A stretch of 50,761 nucleotides of DNA from Nitrospira sp. GTDB lineage: Bacteria; Nitrospirota; Nitrospiria; Nitrospirales; Nitrospiraceae. Where the stretch lies: contig CP092081.1 of NCBI GenBank assembly GCA_022226935.1, positions 1,331,525-1,382,285 on the forward strand. The letters are read 5' to 3'. How positions within the stretch are numbered: position 1 is the first letter of the stretch; each line of letters opens with the position of its first letter. Shown piece by piece: positions 1-8,931 of this stretch. The translations under genes and the position numbers were made by a program. A model generated the notes under the pieces. The model was not told where the DNA came from. It saw only the letters and a program-made list of their open reading frames with translations, and did no database searches.

Positions 1-277
1 TGGTCGGCTCCGTCACGCGCGAGAGAATCTTGAGGAGCGTGCTCTTCCCGGATCCGTTGGTGCCGATGACCCCGAAGACTTCGCCTTTTTTGATCTCGAA
101 AGAGACGTCGCGCAAGGCCCAGAGAGTGTCGTCGGCCGGCGACGGCGGGGAGCGGCGGCCGACCAACCGGCGCATGCCGCGGGATAATGCCCCGGCCAGG
201 GATCCGTCATGCGCATGGGCGGCGCCCAACCGATACTGCTTGGATAAACCCTCAACCCTGACTGCAGCGCCACCCAT
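1..277 (-). CDS. ABC transporter ATP-binding protein, polysaccharide export type (partial, C-terminus outside window)
   Basis: Only the first 92 codons are present; the gene runs off the left edge. The start codon (ATG, 277) directly follows the stop of the permease, so the two are translationally adjacent. The visible N-terminus contains a Walker A loop (GTNGSGKST) near residues 75-83, preceded by the spacing typical of Wzt/TagH-like subunits ([18 protein letters not shown]). Wzt-type ATPases power export of O-antigen, teichoic acid or capsule-like glycans through an ABC-2 permease, which fits the upstream gene. Walker B and any C-terminal glycan-binding domain cannot be seen, so the substrate is unknown. 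Confidence 0.9.
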   Translation of the reverse strand, partial: MGGAAVRVEGLSKQYRLGAAHAHDGSLAGALSRGMRRLVGRRSPPSPADDTLWALRDVSFEIKKGEVFGVIGTNGSGKSTLLKILSRVTEPT

Positions 278-1123
278 CTAAATCACATCGGCGAAGGTAC
301 GCTCCACCCTCCGAAAAAACATCACGCCTCCGATCAATAGGGACGCTACGACTCCTAAACTCACGCTGACCATGGTCCAATCTGGAGGGGCTTTGCTGAG
401 CAAGGCCCATCGAAATCCTTCAATGACTCCAGCCATGGGGTTGAGGCCATAAAACCATCGAACGGACTCCGGCACCAAAGATGCTGGGTAGAGCACAGGG
501 GAAGCAAACATCCACAACTGAGTCATCAAGGGAACGATTGAAGCCACATCCCTGTATTTAACATTCAGTGCTGAAAGCCATAGGCTCACGGACAGAGCGG
601 TAAGTAGAGCGACTGCCACAAACAATGGAAGGAACACGAGGGTCCACTGAGGAATCACGTGATACCATACCATCATTCCAATGAGTATTAAGAATCCTAT
701 AGCAAAATCGACAAGATTGATAAATGTGGCAGAGATCGGAATAATTAACCGAGGGAAATACACTTTTTTGATTAAACCACCCTCTGTTACCACACTCAAC
801 GTACTGCGCTCGAGACTTCTGGCAAACAGTGACCACGGGAGAATGGCGGCAAACGCAAAGAGCGGATAAGGCAGTCCATCGGATGGCACTTTGGCCAAAT
901 AGCTAAACACAAGAGTAAAGATCAAGGTGCTCAGGAGGGGCTGCATAAGCGCCCAACCAGCTCCAATGGCAGTTTGGGCATAACGTGTTTTGAGGTCTCT
1001 CCACGCCAGAAAATAAAATAGTTCGCGCGCGGCCCATAGTTCGCGCCAACCGACCTGCACATATCCTGTTCGTGGTTCGATCACTAAGGCGCAAGAATCC
1101 TCTTGCGCTACGGCCGATTCCAT
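278..1123 (-). CDS. ABC-2 type permease for polysaccharide/O-antigen export (Wzm-like)
   Basis: This is a 281-residue integral membrane protein with about six hydrophobic segments, beginning near residue 50 (the stretch around GAGWALMQPLLSTLIFTLVF) and ending with one near residues 250-270. A short cytoplasmic N-terminus holds the amphipathic region WRELWAARELFYFLAWRDLKTRY. The RDLKTRYAQT...GAGWA pattern is characteristic of Wzm/TagG/RfbA-type permeases. It forms the membrane channel for the ATPase whose start codon abuts its stop. It lies at the 3' side of the exopolysaccharide locus but is separated from the deacetylase gene by almost 500 bp, so it may be transcribed separately. Confidence 0.9.
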   Translation of the reverse strand: MESAVAQEDSCALVIEPRTGYVQVGWRELWAARELFYFLAWRDLKTRYAQTAIGAGWALMQPLLSTLIFTLVFSYLAKVPSDGLPYPLFAFAAILPWSLFARSLERSTLSVVTEGGLIKKVYFPRLIIPISATFINLVDFAIGFLILIGMMVWYHVIPQWTLVFLPLFVAVALLTALSVSLWLSALNVKYRDVASIVPLMTQLWMFASPVLYPASLVPESVRWFYGLNPMAGVIEGFRWALLSKAPPDWTMVSVSLGVVASLLIGGVMFFRRVERTFADVI

Positions 1124-1616
1124 TCATGCTCCCAATTGCAAGAGTTATTTGCTAACTGCAGGGTGTCCCGCACACGCAATGTTTCAATTCGCATAGACCG
1201 ACCCAAGCAATGACACAATGGTCTTACGCGAGGAGCGTTAATACTTATCGACACTGTCTCCAATATAAGAGTAGCACAGTAGGTCAAAAAAGGAGTCTTA
1301 TCTGGCGGAATGCACTAACTGCCTTGGCCTTGGTAGTACTCACTGCTTCCTGGCAGGCAACTAACCTTCAAACTGTTGGACACCGTCTTGAGAAGAAGAC
1401 CACTGACCTGGAATCACCCAAGACGAAAGCAGGTCGGACAGGAAATCCTCCTGTCATTTTCACCCGATGGAACAACGCAGTGCCCGAACCCTGAAATGCA
1501 ACAAACTGAATAACAAGAAAGCGGAAGTACTCAGGAAGCACAATGTTAACTAAAAAGAGAGGTCCTATACGGACTGTCACCATCCTCTACGCAAATGCAA
1601 AAGCGAGGCCTCAACC
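1124..1616. other. Intergenic gap with one doubtful small ORF
   Basis: This A+T-rich stretch separates the deacetylase gene from the ABC exporter genes and should hold the promoter of the permease. The only ORF of note is on the plus strand at 1210-1494 (94 codons). It has one hydrophobic segment (NALTALALVVLTAS) but no ribosome-binding site before its ATG and no recognisable domain. I would not annotate it as a gene without conservation data. I see no convincing terminator hairpin or tRNA here. Confidence 0.5.
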
Positions 1617-2555
1617 TTAGTTCAAGAATGAAGACGAGGTGCGTGCATGCATTGATGCATTTCCTGCAGTGGACGGAGCACTCAAATTACAACCCTGAAT
1701 CTGTTCAATTTGTGGAAACACACGTCGGATTGGTGCAAAAGAAAAATCTTGAAGAAGTGCCCTCATTCGCCCTTCTGTCTTATCAAGATTCAAATAATGC
1801 CGTATTCTTGATACCATCGATCCTTCCATTCTTGGCTGATCTGGATCAAATTCCCATGGATGCATATACATCACCAAGGGAGAGCCTTCACCTTCCAATT
1901 TACGCAGGAGAGCTCGCAAAACCGCATATGGGTAGAGGCGAAAGTATCCTCCACCGGCCACAGGCAATCTCACGCCAAAACATTTGACAGTAGAAGGCGG
2001 CACTTCCCACAAAAGCCCTACCGGAGTCGACAGTTGATGCAGTTGCGGATTTGCGGATGGCACGCCATAACGATCATGTACGACAGGAAAAATGCTTGAG
2101 TCGTAGGCGTACCCTTCTTCAATAAGAATTTGAATCGCCCACATCGTATCTTTGGTGATGGAGAAACTAGGCGCACGATAGCCCAACACCGGCTGCTGAA
2201 GAATATTCTCGAGAATTCCTTTGGCTTTTCGAATATCTTCTCGAAATGCAATTTGAGTTTGTGCGGTGATGAGCTCGTGAGCATATCCGTGCGAGGCAAC
2301 TTCATGTCCTGCGGAGGCAATTCTTTTCACCAAATCGGGATATCGCTCTGCGATCCAACCGAGAACAAAGAAGGTGGCATGAACACCTCTCTGCGCCAAT
2401 ATGCCTAACAATTTTTCCGTATTGCTCTCCACTCGACTTTCAAACTGCTCCCAATGCCTCCGTCTCATTGGAGATTCGAAAGCTGACACTTGAAAATGCT
2501 CTTCGACGTCGAACGATAAAGAATGTAAAGAATGTTTCGCAATGGAGCCAAGCAT
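1617..2555 (-). CDS. Polysaccharide deacetylase, XrtA/PEP-CTERM system type (NodB + DUF3473)
   Basis: The 312-residue protein opens with the NodB catalytic motif LSFDVEEHF near residues 13-21, where the aspartates are expected to act as base and metal ligand. The second metal motif (SHGYAHELI, near residue 88) and the third motif RAPSFS (near residue 125) follow. The C-terminal part (PVAGGGYFRLYPY, then YMHPWEFDPDQPR) matches the DUF3473 extension found in deacetylases of exosortase-A-associated EPS clusters. There is no signal peptide, as usual for this group. It probably de-N-acetylates a lipid-linked or nascent glycan. It lies 8 bp downstream of the sugar transferase gene and is likely co-transcribed. 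The last ~25 residues are Ser/Ala-rich and probably disordered. Confidence 0.9.
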   Translation of the reverse strand: MLGSIAKHSLHSLSFDVEEHFQVSAFESPMRRRHWEQFESRVESNTEKLLGILAQRGVHATFFVLGWIAERYPDLVKRIASAGHEVASHGYAHELITAQTQIAFREDIRKAKGILENILQQPVLGYRAPSFSITKDTMWAIQILIEEGYAYDSSIFPVVHDRYGVPSANPQLHQLSTPVGLLWEVPPSTVKCFGVRLPVAGGGYFRLYPYAVLRALLRKLEGEGSPLVMYMHPWEFDPDQPRMEGSMVSRIRHYLNLDKTEGRMRALLQDFSFAPIRRVFPQIEQIQGCNLSAPSTAGNASMHARTSSSFLN

Positions 2556-2563
2556 AGATTCCT

Positions 2564-3631
2564 TTACCGCGCCCCTTCACCCATCAACATGACTTTGACT
2601 GTGTGAATGACAATCCGCAGATCCAAAGCTAACGACAAATTCTTCACGTAGAAAAGATCATATTGAAGTTTGATGTGTGAATCCTCCTTCGAGGCACCGT
2701 AACGAAAACGTGTTTGCGCCCACCCAGTAATTCCCGGGCGAACCGTATGCCTCAAATCGTAATACGGTATGGTATTTCTTAACTCCTGGACAAATACCGG
2801 TCGCTCAGGCCTTGGACCAACCAGACTCATCTCTCCCTTCATAACATTAATCAACTGAGGGAGTTCATCGAGTCTCCACTTTCGAATCCAACGACCCACT
2901 CTAGACACGCGCGGATCCTCGCTCGATGCCCATCGTGCCCCACTTTGCTCCGCATCTTGGCGCATCGACCTGAATTTCCAAATCATATATGGGCGGCCTC
3001 GTAACCCAACTCGCATTTGCCTATAAAAAACAGGGCCGGATGAATCCGCCTTGATAAGCACTGACAAAACCACCACGAGCGGTAACAGCGCCACTATGCC
3101 AATGATTGCAACGACAACATCCAGCGCGCGCTTTAAAAGCATTGTGATCAATCGGCGACGAAATCCTGTCGAAAAAATAAGCGCGCTAGGCTTTAGGTGG
3201 TCAATCGAGAGACGACCGGATTCTTCTTCGTACAAATAATGGCCATCGACCACATCACGGCCCATAGCCTTCATATCTAGAAGTGTTTGAACTGGTAACA
3301 CCGCGCGGCGATCTTCTAAGCAGACTGCAACAGTATGAACTTGATAGCGCTCCGCGATCTCAAATAGTTGGTCATACGTACCGATTATGCTGGGATTTAC
3401 CAAACGCTCACCGACACGGCTGGCATCTTTATCAAGAAACCCTACCACTTCGGTGAAGCCGGTACGTTTGGAAAGAAGGGTCTGGCAAAGATCTCTGGCA
3501 AGGGGACCGACACCAAGGATCAATACTCGACGTGTGAACTTTGGAAAGCTAACTGAAACGGAAACAATTGGCTGATGAGTAGCCAACGGCTCCAGGCTAA
3601 TCTCTTGCTCAGACTTACTTGAGCTGTTCAT
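2564..3631 (-). CDS. Undecaprenyl-phosphate sugar phosphotransferase, EpsB/TIGR03013-like, short N-terminus
   Basis: This gene likely starts glycan synthesis by moving a sugar-1-phosphate from a nucleotide sugar to polyprenyl phosphate. An N-terminal Rossmann-like domain (RRVLILGVGPLARDL, about residues 34-48) leads into one membrane helix (about 168-190). The cytoplasmic PglC/WbaP-type catalytic domain follows, with GPVFYRQMRVGLRG, WKFRSMR, and the DELPQL...MSLVGPRPERP core near 270-300. At 355 residues it is shorter than typical family members of about 450 or more, and the four N-terminal membrane helices are absent. No upstream in-frame extension is possible without entering the kinase gene. 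Its start overlaps the kinase gene by 17 bp, indicating coupling. Confidence 0.9.
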   Translation of the reverse strand: MNSSSKSEQEISLEPLATHQPIVSVSVSFPKFTRRVLILGVGPLARDLCQTLLSKRTGFTEVVGFLDKDASRVGERLVNPSIIGTYDQLFEIAERYQVHTVAVCLEDRRAVLPVQTLLDMKAMGRDVVDGHYLYEEESGRLSIDHLKPSALIFSTGFRRRLITMLLKRALDVVVAIIGIVALLPLVVVLSVLIKADSSGPVFYRQMRVGLRGRPYMIWKFRSMRQDAEQSGARWASSEDPRVSRVGRWIRKWRLDELPQLINVMKGEMSLVGPRPERPVFVQELRNTIPYYDLRHTVRPGITGWAQTRFRYGASKEDSHIKLQYDLFYVKNLSLALDLRIVIHTVKVMLMGEGAR

Positions 3632-5966
3632 GATGAGCTTCGCGATAATATTCTTGCTGCATATAGTAGGGAGTTGTGTGAGCGTCTAAACCATTTAATA
3701 TAATCCCAACATTCGCGGTGTCGCCGATGGCTTTTAGTGCTTTTTGCACTACGTCACGGCCAGTCATGCTTGCTTTCACCACGTAAGCAAGGAGATCGCC
3801 CATACTCGCTAACACTTGCATGTCTGCAAGCGGCAACACCGGCGGTGCGTCGATGATCACATAGTCAAACTTCTCTTTAAGGTCAGTAATCAAATCTGCC
3901 AACTGGTGCATCTTTGAGAGCGCGAGCGGATTATCTCCGACCGCTCCCGCAGGAAGAATCCACGGGCCTGATTCACCCAGCCGTTGGACACAATCCTCAA
4001 CGGCTTTGGTCCCCCGCAACACTTCCACCAAACCTGGGTGCTGCCAAACTCCTGCATAAATATGTTGCATCGGCCGCTTTAGGTCACAATCGATTACTAT
4101 GGTTCGGCGGTCGAGATCTTTGGCCAAAACGTAACCCAAATTAAGCGCCGTAGAGGACTTCCCCTCCCCCATTACAGCGCTCGTTACAACAATAGCCGTG
4201 CTTTTCCGGTCGCCAGTCATTAACTCAAGACGGGTTGCTGCCACACGATACTGCTCAGCCACGAATGAAAGGGGGCGCCACATCGAGACTAACTCCAATC
4301 CTGGAGTTGGATTGTGTAATTGCCCATTTTGCCCCCTGCTTCTAACAGTTGCAGCCGTAAGGCTACCAGCCACAGGATCCTCAACGCCTTTCTGCGTACT
4401 ACCGGGCAGCAACAATGCGGACGCACGGCTTTTTCCAGAAAGCGCTCGAACCGTCTGCATTGATCCCCCAAAGGCGCTTTCATAGAGAGGGATAGACGCG
4501 ATTACAGGGAGCCCCAGGGTAACCTCAACTTCCTCAGCAGATCGGAATCCTCGCCCCATGAGTTCCAGACCTACCGCGCCTCCGAATCCCAACGCGCAGC
4601 CTAATACGAGACCAGCCGCCATAATGATGGGAATGTTGGGAACAACGGGGACAACAGGCGTATAGGCAGGATCCACAATGCTAAACTTGGCTCCCTTACG
4701 TCCCTGCGCCAAACTTTTTTGCATACCGGCACTGAGCTTTTTATCTAAAAGTGACTGATAGTTTTTCTGAAGATTTTCATAATCCCGCTCAAGAGTCTTC
4801 AGCTTCTGTTCCCGTTCAGGAGTATGCTCCACCCTACGCTCATACTGAGCAATCTCACTTGAAATATGCGCTTGGCGACGTTTGACCGCATCCAATTCAA
4901 GAACGATATCCTCTCTCTGTTTCAACAGTTCCGCATGATACGGATCAATCGCCCTCCGCTTGGATTTCTTAGTTGCGATTGGCTCATCCACTTCGTCACT
5001 CTCAGGCAACAGGTCACGATATTGAGCTGACGTCATTTCCTTGAGTTTTCTAATCTCCTCTTTGACTTGCACCAGGTCAGGATATGTCTCTTTATACATG
5101 GACGAAAGCTCAACTAGACGCCGTTCCAGGTCCTTAATTCTCCCAAGCCGCGGATCTTTGTTCCGCTTGCTTGCCCCTCCAATTGGAGAGTCACTGCCTA
5201 TTTCTCCCGTCTCCTCATAATCTTTAATAGATTTGTCAATCTGAACCAAGCGACTCGCTAAGCCCTGGGATTGCTCAGTTTGCGACCGCATATCTTCCTG
5301 CAGCCGATCTAGTTTGCGAAGGTTGGCATCTATTTGCTGAGGAAGCTCACCCAGATGGAGCTGTTTGAACTCTGAAATAATCTTTTCCTTGGCCTCAAGC
5401 TCGGACTTTGCGTGTTTCAATTCAAGCCCGAGAAAATCTTCCGCCGCCTCTACTCCTCGCTCCCGATCCTTGAGCGTTTCTTCGATGAAAAGATCGCTGA
5501 GTCGTGATGTCACATCCCGAGCAATAATTGGATCTTCATTGGAAAATGAGAGAGTGATAAACAGTTTGTCTTTAGTAGGCTCCACCTTAATAGACCCGCG
5601 CATCGCGCGAACCGCATTTTCTGACTCTGCGCCATCAGGTCGATCTTTTTCATATCCAAACAAACCGAACTCCCCAGCAATCTGCCCGAGCGTCTTTCGC
5701 CCCATTACAAACTGCCGCACTTCCATAACGCGGTCATCAAGCGATGGAGCATATCCCATTCCGGCAGGATTGGGCCCACTCACTATTGACTCCTCGATCT
5801 TCGCACCTTCAAACCACATCTTTGTTGCCGACTGGTAGATCTTCGGCATCAGTGCACACACCGCACCAGCGATACTCAGCGATACCAGAATCGCGGAAAT
5901 CACCAGCCATTTTCGACTGACAACCGCTCGCCAATAATCCTCTGGAGACAAGGTGCGCGTGTTCAT
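3615..5966 (-). CDS. Polysaccharide co-polymerase/BY-kinase fusion (Wzc/GumC type)
   Basis: At 783 residues this is a full fused Wzz-plus-kinase protein controlling EPS chain length and export. The first membrane helix lies near residues 18-40. A long periplasmic coiled-coil region spans about 170-400, and the second helix sits near 445-470 after the proline-rich PVVPVVPNIP. The cytoplasmic BY-kinase domain carries Walker A (GEGKSST, about 600-606), Walker A' (IVIDCDLKRP, about 623-632) and Walker B (VIIDAPP, about 703-709). The C-terminal tyrosine cluster (Y767, Y768, Y773, Y774) is the expected autophosphorylation site. It overlaps the barrel gene upstream by 4 bp and the sugar transferase gene downstream by 17 bp, so the operon is tightly coupled. 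Confidence 0.93.
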   Translation of the reverse strand: MNTRTLSPEDYWRAVVSRKWLVISAILVSLSIAGAVCALMPKIYQSATKMWFEGAKIEESIVSGPNPAGMGYAPSLDDRVMEVRQFVMGRKTLGQIAGEFGLFGYEKDRPDGAESENAVRAMRGSIKVEPTKDKLFITLSFSNEDPIIARDVTSRLSDLFIEETLKDRERGVEAAEDFLGLELKHAKSELEAKEKIISEFKQLHLGELPQQIDANLRKLDRLQEDMRSQTEQSQGLASRLVQIDKSIKDYEETGEIGSDSPIGGASKRNKDPRLGRIKDLERRLVELSSMYKETYPDLVQVKEEIRKLKEMTSAQYRDLLPESDEVDEPIATKKSKRRAIDPYHAELLKQREDIVLELDAVKRRQAHISSEIAQYERRVEHTPEREQKLKTLERDYENLQKNYQSLLDKKLSAGMQKSLAQGRKGAKFSIVDPAYTPVVPVVPNIPIIMAAGLVLGCALGFGGAVGLELMGRGFRSAEEVEVTLGLPVIASIPLYESAFGGSMQTVRALSGKSRASALLLPGSTQKGVEDPVAGSLTAATVRSRGQNGQLHNPTPGLELVSMWRPLSFVAEQYRVAATRLELMTGDRKSTAIVVTSAVMGEGKSSTALNLGYVLAKDLDRRTIVIDCDLKRPMQHIYAGVWQHPGLVEVLRGTKAVEDCVQRLGESGPWILPAGAVGDNPLALSKMHQLADLITDLKEKFDYVIIDAPPVLPLADMQVLASMGDLLAYVVKASMTGRDVVQKALKAIGDTANVGIILNGLDAHTTPYYMQQEYYREAHHEQLK

Positions 5967-7531
5967 TTCTTTGTATCTACTCCTCCTGATCCAGACTTAC
6001 CAGCTCCTGCATCCACAGACGAAGAAGCACCAGAAGCACCTTCCCAAAAGGCACCGGAACGGAAGAAATCACCACGCGGAGCGTAGGCGTATGTAAATCC
6101 TAAAAGAATGACGTGTTTAGAAAATCCTAAATCCCCCGCACTCAGACCGCTCGTCTGATTGTCAAACATCAGCCATTGATGGCTCAGCCTCGCTGTAAAT
6201 GTCGGAGTGATAAGGTAATTTAATGATACTGTCGTGCCGTAGGTCGTGAATGTAGTACCAATGGCATCGGAGGTAAAACTGCTTCGCGCGACATTGAAAA
6301 GTCCCTGAGCGGTCAGTTTGTCGGTAATTCCAGCCGCACTTACCAAGGAAACCGTATGCGTATAGATCGGACCTGCAGATTGAACAAAGCTAGGGAACAC
6401 ACCCAAATTATAAAGAAGAGTTATTCGATACGATCCAGGTGCCGCAATACCTCCCGGCATGTTCATTCCAGAAACGAGGGGAAGGAAATTTCCACCCAAT
6501 GATGAAGCCCCCCCAGTCCCCGTAATCTCTTGAATGTCGCTGCCCAACTTTCGAAGGAATGACGAACCTGAAGCATACGTCAAACTAACTCCTGCAGTGG
6601 GAAACATAGTGGCCGGAACTCGTCGCTGTCCACCAACAACAGAAGAGTCTGGAATCGGCTCAATAAGCGTTAGTCCACCGTTGAGTGAAGAACTTAATTC
6701 TTTTGTCCAAGCGCGTCCCCATCCAACAGTTCCACCATGCATCGTATAATCGCCAAACTGCGCCTGCGAAGTTTGGGTAAACATATACTTGACCGTCAGC
6801 GTATCGATGGCGGTGATCCTCGATGACGGACCGGCTGTAATGGAATGTGTAGTTGTGTCAAATACCGTTTGGGACGCTTGACCTGACGTCGCAGAAGTCG
6901 GCGTATACGAACCACCAAAACTCAACTGCGAATACGTGTAGGTAGTTTGGAAGTCCGTGGTAGGGGAAAGTGAATACGAATCTGCTAGACCAGCACTATA
7001 CATACTAGTCCGAATACGTTGCGTAAGAAGGCCGGAGTCAACCGGCCCTGAAATTCCAACACCACCCACTCCAAACCCACCGCCGCCCCCAAATCCTCCA
7101 CCAAGACCGCCAGCACCGAAGGCGGGAGTAGAAGGACTATATCGATAAGTTCCAAATATGCGAAACATTTTCGTCCTTGGCAAAACTCGGTTCACAGCTT
7201 GAGAGAGATCAACACCACCGGACGCATTAAATCCCACATTATCGAGATCAGAGTTGTGAGCAAATTTTTGAACAACTGCTCCTAGCGAGAGATTTGTTTT
7301 TAGAAGGTTGGTGTTCTGCATGAAGTTCAGCTGAGGGGTGAAGGTCGTAATAAGATCATCGGCCTTTGTCCCTGCCGCTAACTGAGATTTTGGAGTAAAG
7401 AACACGTTGCTGTCGTATTGCTCAAGGACCGAAATTGATGGCACGACACGTATTTGCTGAGCCGAAGATTGGGACACGCACCAGCACGACACAAAAACTA
7501 GTGCCGAACTCATTAATGCAAATTTACCCAT
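5963..7531 (-). CDS. Outer-membrane beta-barrel protein of the EPS locus (XrtA/PEP-CTERM-associated OMP-like)
   Basis: The chosen ATG (7531) gives a clean signal peptide (MGKFALMSSALVFVSCWCVS, cut after QSSA), then the motif ISVLEQYDSNVF common in EPS-locus barrels. The frame stays open further upstream but would run into the export lipoprotein gene, which ends at 7545. The mature protein of about 500 residues alternates polar and hydrophobic residues with many short aromatic-ended strands (for example TTDFQTTYTYSQLSF and FTARLSHQWLMF), as expected for a beta-barrel. A glycine-rich insert (GLGGGFGGGGGFGVGG, near residue 145) interrupts it. The tail is Ser/Gly-rich (KSGSGGVDTKK). It is likely the outer-membrane partner of the export complex, but its exact role is not shown. 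Confidence 0.85.
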   Translation of the reverse strand: MGKFALMSSALVFVSCWCVSQSSAQQIRVVPSISVLEQYDSNVFFTPKSQLAAGTKADDLITTFTPQLNFMQNTNLLKTNLSLGAVVQKFAHNSDLDNVGFNASGGVDLSQAVNRVLPRTKMFRIFGTYRYSPSTPAFGAGGLGGGFGGGGGFGVGGVGISGPVDSGLLTQRIRTSMYSAGLADSYSLSPTTDFQTTYTYSQLSFGGSYTPTSATSGQASQTVFDTTTHSITAGPSSRITAIDTLTVKYMFTQTSQAQFGDYTMHGGTVGWGRAWTKELSSSLNGGLTLIEPIPDSSVVGGQRRVPATMFPTAGVSLTYASGSSFLRKLGSDIQEITGTGGASSLGGNFLPLVSGMNMPGGIAAPGSYRITLLYNLGVFPSFVQSAGPIYTHTVSLVSAAGITDKLTAQGLFNVARSSFTSDAIGTTFTTYGTTVSLNYLITPTFTARLSHQWLMFDNQTSGLSAGDLGFSKHVILLGFTYAYAPRGDFFRSGAFWEGASGASSSVDAGAGKSGSGGVDTKK

Positions 7532-7544
7532 CCTCAAAAACTGA

Positions 7545-8177
7545 TCACGGCACAACAATGACATCACCAGCCTTGAGGAAAAAATTTCCCTCCGAATTTT
7601 TACCTTGCAGAATGTCTTCATATGGAACGGGGATTTGAACCTGCTTTGGTTGACCTTGGCCATTTGGAACGACTCGCAATACATGAATCTTATTTCTCGA
7701 GGCAAACGTCGTAAAGCCGCCAGCCAATGATATGCCTTGCAAAACTGTAGCATACGATTTTAACGGAACCTTACCTGGCTTCGAGACCTCTCCCAAAACA
7801 TACACGTAGTAGCTGTTAACCTCTTTGACCTGAACTGAGACTGTGGGATTCGACATGAACTCAGCCAAGCCATCAGCGATTCGCTTCGCCAAGACATTTG
7901 ATGTCATTCCTGCCGCCTGGACGTCGCCGACCAACGGCATGGAAATCTTCCCATCAGGCCGAATAATAACTTCCCGGGAAAGTTCCTGATTTCTCCACAC
8001 ATTTACAACAAGAACATCTTCAGGACCTAACAAAAATTCATTCGGCGGAATATAGGTAACGTTAAAGTCTATTTGCTCATTGCCTATCCAACATCCAGGG
8101 AGAGTGAGAAGCACACTGAAAACAATACATACCCCCCCCCGCAACCATCTGCAACCGAAAGTTTTCACTTTCCTCAC
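7545..8177 (-). CDS. Polysaccharide export lipoprotein (Wza/GfcE-like, Poly_export + SLBB), copy 2
   Basis: The 210-residue product has a lipoprotein signal peptide with lipobox LPGC near residues 26-29. The Poly_export domain (LLGPEDVLVVNVWRNQELS, RPDGKISMPLVGDV) and one SLBB domain (YVYVLGEVSKPGKVPLKS, TVLQGISLAGGFTTFA) follow. Such proteins form the periplasmic/outer-membrane export conduit. It is shorter than E. coli Wza and lacks Wza's C-terminal helix, as is common in XrtA loci. It is a paralogue of the gene immediately upstream (8230-8931) with nearly identical motif order. A run of nine G on the coding strand falls in codons 13-16, inside the signal peptide. Confidence 0.92.
   Translation of the reverse strand: MRKVKTFGCRWLRGGVCIVFSVLLTLPGCWIGNEQIDFNVTYIPPNEFLLGPEDVLVVNVWRNQELSREVIIRPDGKISMPLVGDVQAAGMTSNVLAKRIADGLAEFMSNPTVSVQVKEVNSYYVYVLGEVSKPGKVPLKSYATVLQGISLAGGFTTFASRNKIHVLRVVPNGQGQPKQVQIPVPYEDILQGKNSEGNFFLKAGDVIVVP
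8132..8140 (-). repeat. G9 homopolymer in the signal-peptide codons of the export lipoprotein
   Basis: The plus strand shows nine consecutive C (nine G on the coding strand), encoding part of Arg13-Gly14-Gly15-Val16. Runs of this length are prone to slipped-strand mispairing. Gain or loss of one base would frameshift the gene before the lipobox. Confidence 0.9.
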
Positions 8178-8229
8178 TCCTTTGGCTCGTCGATACGAAA
8201 TGTCGTCGGGGCAACTCGATTAGCTACAA

Positions 8230-8931
8230 TTACCTGGATGGCAATACAACCATAGTTTCAGAAGGTACAACGATCTGATCTCCCGGCTTGAGTTCGATGT
8301 TTTGATCCGACCCATCTCTCAGGACGATATCGTCATAACTGGCCTTAATTTTGTTCAGTCCCTCGCCATCTTTTCCAAATCTAAAGACTACGATTTTATT
8401 ACGGGCGGCTACTTGGGTAAATCCATGAGCTATCGTTATGGCTTGCAATAGGGTGGTCTTACTTTTTAATGGATACTTGCCGGGCGCATTCACCTCCCCC
8501 AGTACGTAAATTTGGTAGCTGTTTACTTCGCGAACCAGAATAGAGACTGTGGGATTCTCCATATATGATTTTAAGCGTGCGGAGATTTCTTCTGTCAGCT
8601 GTGCAGCGGTTCGTCCGACAGCTGAAACGTCACCAATCAGGGGAAGAGAAATTCTACCGTCAGGTCGAACCTGGACCTGTTTAGAGAGGTCCGCATTTTT
8701 CCACACGGTAATTTCCAGAACATCTTCAGGACCCATAATGTAATCCGGCGTCACAGTCAGAGAGGACTTCTCTGCTCCATCTCCGCCATGGCGCGTCCCT
8801 GAAGGGGATGCCGCTGCAGGAGCCCCTGCTACCAGACTAACCTTGGGGACCTGATCAAACTGGCCGGCCCATGCCAGACTGACACAATTTCCAGCAAGCA
8901 TCATTACGCCAAATACAACCTTAGCTTTCAT
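8230..8931 (-). CDS. Polysaccharide export protein (Wza/GfcE-like, Poly_export + SLBB), copy 1
   Basis: This is the first gene of the EPS operon, 233 residues long. It has a signal peptide (MKAKVVFGVMMLAGNCVSLA, cut near WAG), then a linker and the Poly_export core (YIMGPEDVLEITVWKNADLS, RPDGRISLPLIGDV), and an SLBB domain (YQIYVLGEVNAPGKYPLKS). Unlike its downstream paralogue it has no lipobox cysteine, so it is probably periplasmic. The pair may form a two-ring conduit or have different partners; that is inference. The gap to the second copy is about 50 bp. Confidence 0.92.
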   Translation of the reverse strand: MKAKVVFGVMMLAGNCVSLAWAGQFDQVPKVSLVAGAPAAASPSGTRHGGDGAEKSSLTVTPDYIMGPEDVLEITVWKNADLSKQVQVRPDGRISLPLIGDVSAVGRTAAQLTEEISARLKSYMENPTVSILVREVNSYQIYVLGEVNAPGKYPLKSKTTLLQAITIAHGFTQVAARNKIVVFRFGKDGEGLNKIKASYDDIVLRDGSDQNIELKPGDQIVVPSETMVVLPSR

